From Holothuria scabra (taxonomy: Eukaryota > Echinodermata > Holothuroidea > Aspidochirotida > Holothuriidae), in assembly GCA_037179385.1 (NCBI GenBank), contig CM074193.1:6717547-6781546 (forward strand): a stretch of DNA of 64,000 nt, written 5' to 3'. Shown piece by piece: positions 47,057 through 55,245 of this stretch. The translations under genes were made by a program, and so were the position numbers. Position 1 is the first letter of the stretch; each line of letters opens with the position of its first letter. Below the pieces are notes generated by a model. The model made no database searches. It was not told where the DNA came from and saw nothing but the letters and a program-made list of their open reading frames with translations.

Positions 47057-47215
47057 TATAACATAACATAACAGGTTAAAGGGCAAAGGAGGGCTGTAAA
47101 GGCCCCATAAGACGCCCTGTAATCCAAAAAAACCCCCAAAACAAAGCAAACCACCAACACCTAAAGAGCCCAGAAAGATTACATTCTACCACAGTCATGG
47201 AAAAACTTGTATGAA
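47057..47215 (-). mobile_element. 3' end fragment of CR1-like LINE
   Basis: On the minus strand it ends CCTTTGCCCTTTAACC then TGTTATGTTATGTTAT. It shares GGGCAAAGGAGGGC, GGCCCCATAAGA-GCCCTG and ATTCTACCACAGTCATGGAA with 35880-36030. Only about 160 bp of the 3' region remain. Confidence 0.8.
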
Positions 47216-47379
47216 AGTGGTTGAACAATTAAACGCTTTTTTCTACGACTAATATAAGGACGATTTCTCTCTCTAAAAAAATAATAAATAAATGCCGTAA
47301 TTCATTTCTAAGATGAAACTACTTACTGTCCTCTCAGACAAACATATATTGAACATTGATAACATTTAATAACTAATTA

Positions 47380-47900
47380 GAACCCAACTACACGGACTAC
47401 TCAACTGACAGGGTTGAAAAATATCTGCTGACAGGCGCATATGAGAGCATTTGAGTACGGTATGGCCAATGATTCCCTGTGAAGTATGAAGTTTTGCTTG
47501 AAAGACTATCTAAGGGGAGCGCCACTTTCGGTTGGAACGGAGCGTAGGCCTATAGAAAATTTTGAAAAATCTTGACCCTTCAAACATCCGGAATGGCGTT
47601 TCTCGGGCTTGTACGTTGTTGCTAAGCAGCTGGGAGCAACACTTTTCAGGAGAAAATGGCAAGCACTCAAATTTCCTGATTTTTTCGTTAAAGTATGAAA
47701 ACAACTGTTACTACTCTTTCAAAGGGATGTACATGGGCCTATAATTTTCTGGCCCTTGATTAGGGACGCAAATTTCAGCCAAATTTGAAGATAGTGGAGC
47801 TTGTATTGCAGAAAGTTGGTCATTCTGCAAGAAAATTTTAAAAAGTTGTGGATTCATGAAGAATATGCACTTCTTATACTAGTGGCAAATCTGAGAATGA
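47380..47900. repeat. Dispersed repeat family C, copy 1
   Basis: It contains GGGGAGCGCCACTTTCGG, GAAAATTTTGAAAAATC, GACCCTTC and GGAATGGCGTTTCTC in the same order as two tandem copies at 52050-52400. The outer part (CTACTCAAC-GACAGGG, ATATGAGAGCAT, TTGCAGAAAG) also recurs near 55250-55450. The class is unknown. Confidence 0.5.
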
Positions 47901-48189
47901 TTGCTCGACGACTTTTTCTTAAAGGCAGTCATTCGTCACTCTAAACTGCAGTTTCAGTACACATATATCAAAAGTCTCAATTAGTACAGCTCTTTGATTG
48001 GCATCACATTCAAACAATGCATCATAGCTAAATTACCCAGCATGGGCACTGAGAGTGTCTTGATTACACATTATGGACTTGTATGGCCACTGGGACAAGC
48101 CATGATCGAAGCAATAAACTAGGATTGTGTCTGGATAAAGATGAGTTTTTTTTTATAAATGTGGGAGGGGCCAGATGTTAGTAGGTTGG

Positions 48190-48452
48190 GAGAATTGGAA
48201 CTGTTTGGGATGATGAAAGTATGCCTTTAAGTCCTCCCGACCCCGCTAGCAAGAGTCGTCCGGCGAAACCAATGCAAACTGTAAACTGCTTCCCGGCGAA
48301 GAAGCTATGACTTCCACTGAAGTTCCACACTTGACCAACCTCACGGCACTCAGACCATTTATATTAGTGGTCTGTCATGTATGGCTCCCTTCTAGACTGG
48401 ATGAAAAGAACAGATACTACACATGATCTTAGCCAAAAGGCCGAGAAACCAG
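48190..48452 (-). ncRNA. U2 snRNA-headed unit, minus-strand copy (likely retroposed)
   Basis: On the minus strand it starts near 48452 with TTCTCGGCCTTTTGGCTAAG, then ATCATGTGTAGTATCTGTTC, nearly identical to the U2 snRNA 5' domain including the GTAGTA branch-site-pairing box. After about 50 bases the sequence leaves U2 and follows a body shared with the unit at 50611-50831: AAATGGTCTGA, GAGGTTGGTCAAGTGT, a GCTTC-GAAGC hairpin, GGTTTCGCCG, and GGGTCGGGAGGACTT. No U2 Sm site or 3' stem-loops are seen. It is best read as a SINE-like element with a U2-derived head; a novel snRNA-like gene is the alternative. Confidence 0.7.
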
Positions 48453-48689
48453 TATGATGTAAGGACCGTCTGAACATCTCTAGCAAGCTGAACATCTTTG
48501 TTGCTGCTGTCATGTAGTATGGGGCACTCTCCATGACCTTTAACAGTACCATCTAGTTGTTTACGAGCACTTCTCCCTTCCTTTTGTCCCAGATTCCCAG
48601 GATCGTTTTTGTTTCCCGTCACGTTTTACCGGTGAACGTGACATATTACTTCATCTGAGCAGTTCCAAGTGTACGCTGTAACCCATATT

Positions 48690-48728
48690 TACCCTCCTTT
48701 GCCCTTAAACTTGTTATGTTATGTTATA
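48690..48728 (+). mobile_element. LINE 3' tail fragment
   Basis: TACCCTCCTTTGCCCTTAAA, then CTTGTTATGTTATGTTAT. This is the same 3' end as the CR1-like fragments at 35.9 and 47.1 kb, in opposite orientation. Sequence upstream (48240-48690) was not recognised as LINE coding sequence. Confidence 0.65.
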
Positions 48729-49264
48729 TTTTCAAGGTTTGGCCAATTTCACCCTCTGCAGCCTCCTCGTTGGTCATTTAGATCAGCACACTCATTTATA
48801 TTCATTTAATTTGGCGCGTCATAACTTTTGACCAATCGGGACTGCAATCAGTATTAGGAACTTCCCACAACCCTCGTGGCTTGGAAGTATGAGACAAACT
48901 TCCAGCCCGCAAGCTGGTCACTCGTGCAGGAGGCCTCAGAGCACTTGAGCAACCTGCCGATATTAAGGCATGCCGAAGAATAACCAAACTTGATCTTTTT
49001 TTAATCATCTCAATGAACGAATAAATCAAATAAAATCGAGTGGAACTCTGATCTATTCTTTTGTGTCCGGCTACTCAAGATCTCCGTACCGATACATCAA
49101 CTACTTTACAATACATGTCATTCAAGGCCTACGAACAGAGACACTCTTCCATGAGAGAGACACTCTCCGGTGACACTTCAAAAGTTTCCCAAATTTTGTT
49201 GTCCTTTGTAGACAAAATACTTCAAAATCAAGAGCCTGCATTGGCGAAAATTGGAATTATAATG

Positions 49265-49330
49265 GAATAATAGTACAATAGATTTATATAGCGCCTTACA
49301 TATAACAATCTCAAAGCGCTTAACAAAAGT
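49265..49330 (+). repeat. ATATAGCGC / AAAGCGCTT dispersed motif
   Basis: TAGATTTATATAGCGCCTTA followed by CTCAAAGCGCTTAACA. It is a widely dispersed animal repeat motif by my recollection; only a short fragment is present. Confidence 0.4.
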
Positions 49331-49684
49331 TATAAAATAAGAGTTAGAACAGGAAGGTTTTATGTGAAGAGGAATTTACAAAAATATCAATTTAGCTTGC
49401 GGTATCTCTTGATCATTTAGTGTCACATACGGTAAATATCCGATTTTGCCATTGCACTACACAGCATGTCAAGTTGCACTTTGCGGCTCCACATAAAGCG
49501 CGCCGTAAACTTTGTTTCTTTTGGAATTTGGCGAAATGAAAAAGAGGTTTTCTGACCCGAAAAATGGGGGATAGAAGCATGCTCCCACCTCTCTAATTTT
49601 TCACTGGGGCTATCGTTTTCTACGCCTGTGACATGGTGTCACTTCCAAACCCTTACTCAAAATCCAGATATGGATTGATATCTG

Positions 49685-49990
49685 GATATATCTGGTTAAA
49701 TAAAGCCTTTATATGGCCATATCAAGCCAGATATGACTTGATGAAATGCCTTCCCAGATATGCAAATAAAGTTTGATATGGCCATATCAAGCCAGATATA
49801 ACTTGATTCAATCCCTGTCCAGATATGCAAATAAAGTTTTATATGGCCATATCAAGCCGTATATAAATTGATGAAATACCTTCCAGATATACAAGTAAAG
49901 TTTTATATGGCCATATCAAGCCAGATATAACTGATTAAAATACCACGACAGAATTGCATATAAACTTTTACATAGCCATATTAATACTTT
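49685..49990 (+). repeat. Minisatellite, about 64-bp period
   Basis: About four and a half copies of a unit containing TTTATATGGCCATATCAAGC, CAGATATGACTTGATGAAAT and CTTCCCAGATATGCAAATAAA. Copies diverge progressively to the right. Confidence 0.85.
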
Positions 49991-50402
49991 TTGGCTTAAT
50001 TTGTGTACATGTCCTACATAAAGACCTTCTCTGGAAGCTGAACAAGTATCAGCAAACCAAAATGAGAAGATTCAAACCATATTCAGCCATATTATACTAA
50101 CATATGCAAATAAATTTCCAATGTGGGTGTGGTCAGGAATTTAGGGCCCTGATTTTCTTTTCATTGTAATTAAGTGTGTAATATGTGAAAAATCATGAAA
50201 CCTTCAACAAAATACGTTGAGATATTGCCCCATATGATAATTTAAACCAACAATGCGGTGCAAAGATTTAAAAGTAGGAATTTCAAAGCAGTTTTTATTT
50301 CACTATTAAATAATTTAACAACTTCAAATACTTAAGTCAATGTTGTTCAATGTGCATTCAAATTTCAAATTTGTTATAGATGTTCAGATAGCCCTTAACA
50401 TT

Positions 50403-50599
50403 ATGCTGGCTCCAGTCTGTAGCTTCTGTTCTATTCAGCCAGTCTAGAGCAGGACCACTCAGTGTTTGCCCTTTGGAGGGCGTACTTGTCCATTTGGGAC
50501 GTTAAGCTCCTTAAGGGAGCAGAACTCCTCCGGGAGTAATCGTTTGGTTTTCGCCCCTTGGCTCTTCGCCAGAGAGTCGTGGGGACTTTTAGAAAAAAG
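50403..50599 (+). ncRNA. Structured snRNA-like unit 1
   Basis: It begins with a short hairpin (CTGGCTCCAG) and then GTAGCTTCTGTTCTATTCAG, which aligns with the GTAGTATCTGTTCTTTTCA part of the U2-headed unit 2. It has successive hairpins: GCCC-GGGC (50468-50481), GTCC-GGAC, GCTCC-GGAGC (50506-50520) and ACTCC-GGAGT (50524-50537). It ends in GTCGTGGGGACTTTTAGAAAAAAG. The A-rich end recurs in all units and could be a retroposon tail. Confidence 0.6.
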
Positions 50600-50610
50600 A
50601 TTATGCTGGC

Positions 50611-50831
50611 TCGCTTCTCGGCCTTTTGGCTAAGATCATGTGTAGTATCTGTTCTTTTCACCCAGTCAAGAATGGAGCCATGCATGGCTCCAGTAATGTA
50701 AATGGTCTGAAGGCCTTGAGGTTGGTCAAGTGTTGTCCTTAAGTGGACGTATAGCTTCTTCGGGAAGCAGTATCAAGTTTGGTTTCACCGAACGGCCCTT
50801 TGCCAGAGGGTCGGGAGGACTTTGGAAAAAA
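50611..50831 (+). ncRNA. U2-headed unit 2 with nearly intact U2 5' domain
   Basis: TCGCTTCTCGGCCTTTTGGC, then TAAGATCATGTGTAGTATCT and GTTCTT, reproduce the first 46 or so bases of U2 snRNA with about one change, so stem I and the branch-site-pairing GTAGTA box are kept. The remainder is not U2. A perfect GGAGCCATGCATGGCTCC hairpin follows, then GTCC-GGAC, a GCTTC-GAAGC hairpin (50754-50768), and a terminal CCCT-AGGG hairpin before GGAGGACTTTGGAAAAAA. The same architecture is found on the minus strand at 48190-48452. Function is unknown. Confidence 0.7.
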
Positions 50832-50835
50832 TATG

Positions 50836-51058
50836 CTGGCTCAGATCCTGGGCATGACGTTAAACTGCATCCAGGTTGTGGCTTCTGTTCTATTCAGCCA
50901 GTCTAGAGCAGGACCACTCAGTGTTTGCCCTTTGGAGGGCGTACTTGTCCATTTGGGACGTTAAGCTCCTTAAGGGAGCAGAACTCCTCCGGGAGTAATC
51001 GTTTGGTTTTCGCCCCTTGGATCTTCGCCAGAGAGTCGTGGGGACTTATAGAAAAAAG
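50836..51058 (+). ncRNA. Structured snRNA-like unit 3
   Basis: The head is replaced by GATCCTGGGCATGACG with the partner GCATCCAGGTTGTGG, forming a CCTGG-CCAGG stem where U2 has stem I. From GCTTCTGTTCTATTCAG onward it is almost identical to unit 1 and ends GGGACTTATAGAAAAAAG. Confidence 0.6.
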
Positions 51059-51281
51059 CTCAGATCGTCCTGGGCATGACGTTAAACTGCATCCAGGTTG
51101 TGGCTTCTTTTCTATTCAGCCAGTCTAGAGCAGGACCACTCAGTGTTTGCCCTTTGGAGGGCGTACTTGTACATTTGGGACGTTAAGCTCTTTAAGGGAG
51201 CAGAACTCCTCCGGGAGTAATCGTTTGGTTTTCGCCCCTTGGCTCTTCGCCAGAAAGTCGTGGGAACTTTTAGAAAAAAAG
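51059..51281 (+). ncRNA. Structured snRNA-like unit 4
   Basis: Near-identical to unit 3, including the CCTGGGCATGACG / GCATCCAGG head. A few substitutions (GTACATTTGGGAC, GCTCTTTAAGGGAGC, CAGAAAGTCG) mostly fall in loops or at wobble-tolerant positions. It ends TTTTAGAAAAAAAG. Confidence 0.6.
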
Positions 51282-51299
51282 GCTCAGATCGAAGGCCGA

Positions 51300-51558
51300 G
51301 TATAGCGGCCGAGTATGGAAGATCGAGTATAGCGATTGTGCAGGCTTTCAGCCTCTCGGCCTACTGGCCGTGGCTTCTGTTCTATTCAGCCAGTCTAGAG
51401 CAGGACCACTCAGTGTTTGCCCTTTGGAGGGCGTACTTGTCCATTTGGGACGTTAAGCTCCTTAAGGGAGCAGAACTCCTCCGGGAGTAATCGTTTGGTT
51501 TTCGCCCCTTGGCTCTTCGCCAGAGAGTGGTGGGGACTTTTAGAAAAAAGCTCAGAAG
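51300..51558 (+). ncRNA. Structured snRNA-like unit 5
   Basis: It is preceded by three short CGAGTATAGCG / CGAGTATGG repeats (51297-51345). The head CAGCCTCTCGGCCTACTGGC CGTGG is a diverged U2 stem I in which the stem bases still pair (CGGCC with GGCCG). The body is as in unit 1 and ends TTTTAGAAAAAAGCTCAG. Confidence 0.55.
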
Positions 51559-51599
51559 GCTTCTGATACGCTTTACACAAAAGCAGTGCACTAATAAAT

Positions 51600-51990
51600 T
51601 TTGGTCCAGTCATATATGGTCCAGACATGGAACATATATGCACCATACTTGTCTCCTAAATATGGGATCAATACAGTAAATCTTTATATAAACCAGATAT
51701 GGCGCTGCTTTATATAGGATCAGTATGAAATAGCTTTATATAAACCATATATAGTATTGCGTTATATGGTTCATATTTGTTCCAGATACAGACCTGATCC
51801 AGATAAAATTTTTGTCTGGCCCATATATGTATTAGATCTGGTTCTGGTACAGATCAAGGTTATATCTGCCCAATTTTTTATCTGGCCCAGATATAAATCC
51901 CATATCTGCAGCAGATACGGGCCAGATATGAAATCCATATCTGACCCATATATGGAATTTCATATCTGGCCCATATCTGGATTTGGAGTA
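51600..51990 (+). repeat. Degenerate CATATCTGG satellite arm
   Basis: Short irregular repeats of CCATATCTGGCCCAGATATG type, many self-complementary. They form the right arm of the 49650-51994 element. The sequence loses clear periodicity towards 51700. Confidence 0.7.
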
Positions 51991-52049
51991 AGGGAAGGCG
52001 TACCGGCGCATTTCAGTTAGGGGACAGAAGATCTTCGAGTTGCCCGAAA

Positions 52050-52400
52050 AATGTTATTTTTTCCGGAAGACTATCCAAGCGGAGCGCCACCACTTTCGTG
52101 GAGCGTACAGAAAGTTTTGAAAAATTGTACCCTTCACCCAGCCGGAAATGGCATTTTCCCAGGCTTACAAGGAGTATCTAAGCAGTCGCTAATTTGAATT
52201 TCGTTTGCAGAAGAAACATTCATTTCAAACTAAATTTCAGCCGGAGAGACCAAGTGGAGCTCCACCATTAGTTGGCGCGAAACTTGCAGAAAATTTGGAT
52301 AAATCGGACCCCTTAGACAGTCGAAAATGGCATTTCCCAGGCTTAAAAGGATGATCCACGTAGTCACTATTTGATAAAAAATTACCAGACAAAATGTTCC
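52050..52400 (+). repeat. Dispersed repeat family C, two tandem copies
   Basis: Two adjacent diverged copies: GCGGAGCGCCACCACTTTCG at 52080 and GTGGAGCTCCACCATTAG at 52255. Each is followed by GAAAATTTTGA-like sequence, ACCC-TTCA or ACCCCTTAGA, GAAAATGGCATTTCCCAGGC and a TAGTCACTA-like end. They are related to 47500-47670. Confidence 0.55.
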
Positions 52401-52460
52401 ACTATACCAATGGATGAAATGGGCTTATTTTCGAGGTAAAAACTAAAAAAACGGAATTAA

Positions 52461-52986
52461 AAGAATAGTTCAAAGCCAAATTTATGATATGTTAAAGAGG
52501 AACATATTCAAAGCATTCTGGTGAAAGTTTCATTAAATGTTTAGTTCTCGAGATATTAGCAATTGAGGTTGACACATATTCTATAAAAAGTGGACTTGGC
52601 GCAAGCAGGTGTGATGTCATGGATTCACATTGTTGGTCAATGTTTTGTTTTTCTTAAGGTGTGACCTTAAATTGAGTAGGTTGTTATCTTGCTCCTAAGG
52701 AATATAAAATATTTAAAATCCCACTGCTCAAGATGTACCTATACGGTGTCATCATATCAGAATTTAGTAGCATAAATTGGAGGTAAATTCTAAAGAAAAA
52801 CAATACATTGGTCAACAAATCCTCATGACATCACGCCTGCTTGTTTCAAGTTCATTCTAAGTAGAAAATTTGCCACATTCAATTGCTAATAACTCGAGAA
52901 CCGAAATGAACAAAAATTTCAATAGAATACGAAGAATATTATCCTTTTTGACATATCAAAAATAAATTTGACTCTGGGCTATTCCT
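52461..52986. mobile_element. TTAA-target foldback MITE, 526 bp
   Basis: The termini AAGAATAGTTCAAAGCCAAA and (inward) AGGAATAGCCCAGAGTCAAA are bordered by TTAA at 52457-52460 and 52987-52990. The inverted arms extend about 170 bp. They include TTCTCGAGATATTAGCAATT paired with TTCTCGAGTTATTAGCAATT and GCAAGCAGGTGTGATGTCAT paired with ACAAGCAGGCGTGATGTCAT. There is no coding capacity. Confidence 0.85.
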
Positions 52987-53918
52987 TTAAAAACATGTTA
53001 ATGTATTTTACTCTATTGCGACTTCTGGCTGAATTCAATATATTGAATTGATAAAATTGTCTATGTAACCGTCCGAACTCCCGAACATGATTTTACTTTT
53101 ATAAGTGACCATTTTTGAAAAAGTCACGTTACGAGATGGGTGGGAATTTTCTTGCAGAATTATGGAAAGACATTCTTACACCGTATCATTATAGTATCGA
53201 AGAACAAATTACTCTGTTCCATAACCATTGCCCGACTTTGTCTTTAGGGGAAGGTTAGATGACAAACTATTGGGCACTGCAGTTGAAGTGCCCAGTTGCC
53301 ATAGGCAATGGAAAACGTCCCAACATTTTGTCAACCTTTTCCCGAATATTTAACAATTTTGAGCAAAGTTTTTGCAAAACTACAGTATGAAGTGAGACTG
53401 AGGAACACCTTTTTCACATAAGCTACCCGAATGTGTCGCAAATCTTTTTTATCGTCCATAAAAGTTTGCTTTGAATATGTGCCGTTTTTCGGGAAAAGAT
53501 TGGAAAGTATCAAAATAATTGGTTATTTATGTCATTATGTTGCACAAGATTTAAAAACAGAATAATTGTTTCTTTTTAGCGATAGGTTTCCGAAATGAGT
53601 GGAGTTTTTTCTTCTTTTATTTTTTTATTTTCCGTTAATATGTTACACTGCCTATGATACTTTTCTATTTTCGGACAAATGCTTGAAGGAATTCAGATAT
53701 TTGAACATTTCGGGCATTGTGGGTTGTGTTGTAAAAACTGTGAAGTAAAGCTCACGAGAAATAGTTTTTTTGTAATCACACTGATTTTTCATGAAAATTT
53801 TTCCGCGACTATGACGTTTCTTTCCCTTTTCCCGCATATCTTCAAGAATTTGGACAGGCCTAGCAAACTTCTGAAAACCATGCGATTTTTTTAAAACTCA
53901 AGTGGCTGTCCAATTTTT

Positions 53919-53962
53919 CCCAAATTACTGCCCGATTCTTCCCAAATTACTGCCCGATTCTT
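53919..53962 (+). repeat. 22-bp tandem duplication
   Basis: CCCAAATTACTGCCCGATTC plus TT occurs twice in direct succession. Confidence 0.9.
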
Positions 53963-54192
53963 TTCCAGTATTTTTGATTTAGCGGAAACTTGGGAGGGTG
54001 GCAGTCTGTCCTCTGTCCCGTCTCGTACGCCATGGTCTCTACTGACTACTTCATATAACCCTTCGTCGGTTCTGGGTACCCACTTGTCTTTCTTGAAAAG
54101 GTCCCTCTGGTACTGGGGGTCCTCTAGAAAGCTTGTGAGATTTAAAATTTAGAGACGCAACTGAAAGAGGTGCTTTAATTGTCGGGGCACTG

Positions 54193-54262
54193 CAGGCGCG
54201 GATCCAGACATTTAAAAAAAAAAAGGGGGGGGAGGGGGGCTGAGGCCTAGAGGAAGCGGGTA
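54193..54262 (+). mobile_element. hAT-like terminus, solitary
   Basis: CAGGCGCGGATCCAGACATT followed by an A-run and G-run, typical of hAT non-autonomous ends. No partner terminus was found; a similar inverted end (AAGGGGGGGGG with ATCCGTGCCTG) lies separately at 55925-55982. Confidence 0.4.
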
Positions 54263-55122
54263 GTAGGGACGCGTACGGTGATTCTCTGTTTGAATATCTC
54301 GGTGGCGTAGGAAGCAATATGAAAGTGTGTGTGTGGGGGGGGGGGGGACAATTTTGGACCATGTATCTCTCCCTACCCCATTAACCAAAAGGTACATTTT
54401 TTATGCTATTTTTTCCTTTTTTCTACGAGCAAGAACATTTTTTAAATTAAAAAAAATCTGATTTTTCTTAAGTTTGAACACTGGACTCTACTGCGCACGT
54501 CGAAAATTTGGGTCCTTTTACACATTTGTGTACTGCAGGAAATAGTTTAGATTCATGGTTTCCTGTACGGATATTCATCATTTGGGGGACCATCGATGAA
54601 TCTGCGTTTCCTGTTAGCATATAATAGCATGTCTACTGAAGATCGTTTTTGTTACATAATGTTATCTAAGGAGTGCGGAATGAGGCCTCTCGGCGACATT
54701 GATAAGGCTTTCGAAACTCTTATCTTGTTTTAGACAAAATATTTAAATATTAAAAGACTTTATTGAAGAAAACTTTAGGGAAACGGCACAGTGGCTCGGA
54801 AAGTTCACCACTGACTGCTTTATGAGCGACCACTTACTACATAAAGGGTAGCAAGGTAGGGCGTGCGGAAAAATTGCCTTTTTAAAAACTAATAATTACA
54901 AATATGAAGCTTTTATCAGGGAGAATTCGGAATTTTAGGAAAGAAAAGTTGGGAACACCGTTATGTATTTGACTGGTGTCTCAAATGGCAAATTTCCGAT
55001 TTTTTCACTTATTCGAGCCAAAGGCTATCTCCCCTCCTTCCTGTAGCCGTACGTCATTACTCTGCATTATTGTTCATTGAAAACATTTTGACACTTCAAT
55101 AACTAAAGAATCCATCTACACT

Positions 55123-55245
55123 AGCCCTTGAACAGGGCTGTGTGTTACGTTACATGGCCTAAGCTCATTTCATTACACTCCATGTGATGTGGAGTGTAAT
55201 GAGCTTAGGCCATGTAACGTAACACACAGCCCTGTTCAAGGGCTA
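55123..55245. mobile_element. hAT MITE, 123-bp almost perfect palindrome
   Basis: The termini TAGCCCTTGAACAGGGCTGT and its inverse are flanked by a perfect 8-bp duplication ATCTACAC (55115-55122, 55246-55253). The two arms pair over nearly their full length around a short CATGTGATGTGG centre. The lack of divergence between the arms suggests recent insertion or strong foldback preservation. Confidence 0.92.

Larger units (their letters stand above)
49650..51994. mobile_element. 2.35-kb element with CCCTTACTC termini holding U2-like units
   Basis: The left end CCCTTACTCAAAATCCAGAT and the right end (read inward CCCTTACTCCAAATCCAGAT) are inverted. Both continue into satellite-like ATATCTGG/TATGGCC sequence, which forms the arms (49680-49990 and 51600-51990). 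The middle (50403-51558) is a tandem array of five snRNA-like units. No transposase is seen. Flanks show only AA on both sides, so the target duplication is undetermined. A truncated relative without the array lies at 17771-18044. Confidence 0.7.

Noticed and set aside
48802..49029. LINE or transposase C-terminus suggested by a 75-codon minus frame
   Set aside because: Resemblance to LINE C-terminal tails was too vague to support and no neighbouring domain was found.
50611..50831. A genuine functional U2 snRNA gene
   Set aside because: Only the first 46 or so bases are U2-like; the Sm site and the U2-specific 3' stem-loops are missing.
50431..51646. Several 60-90-codon frames across the U2-like array
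   Set aside because: They recur because the units recur; the units show RNA hairpins and no conserved coding frame.
53331..53894. Overlapping 60-71-codon frames on both strands
   Set aside because: No domain, ordinary AT-rich composition and no splice context.
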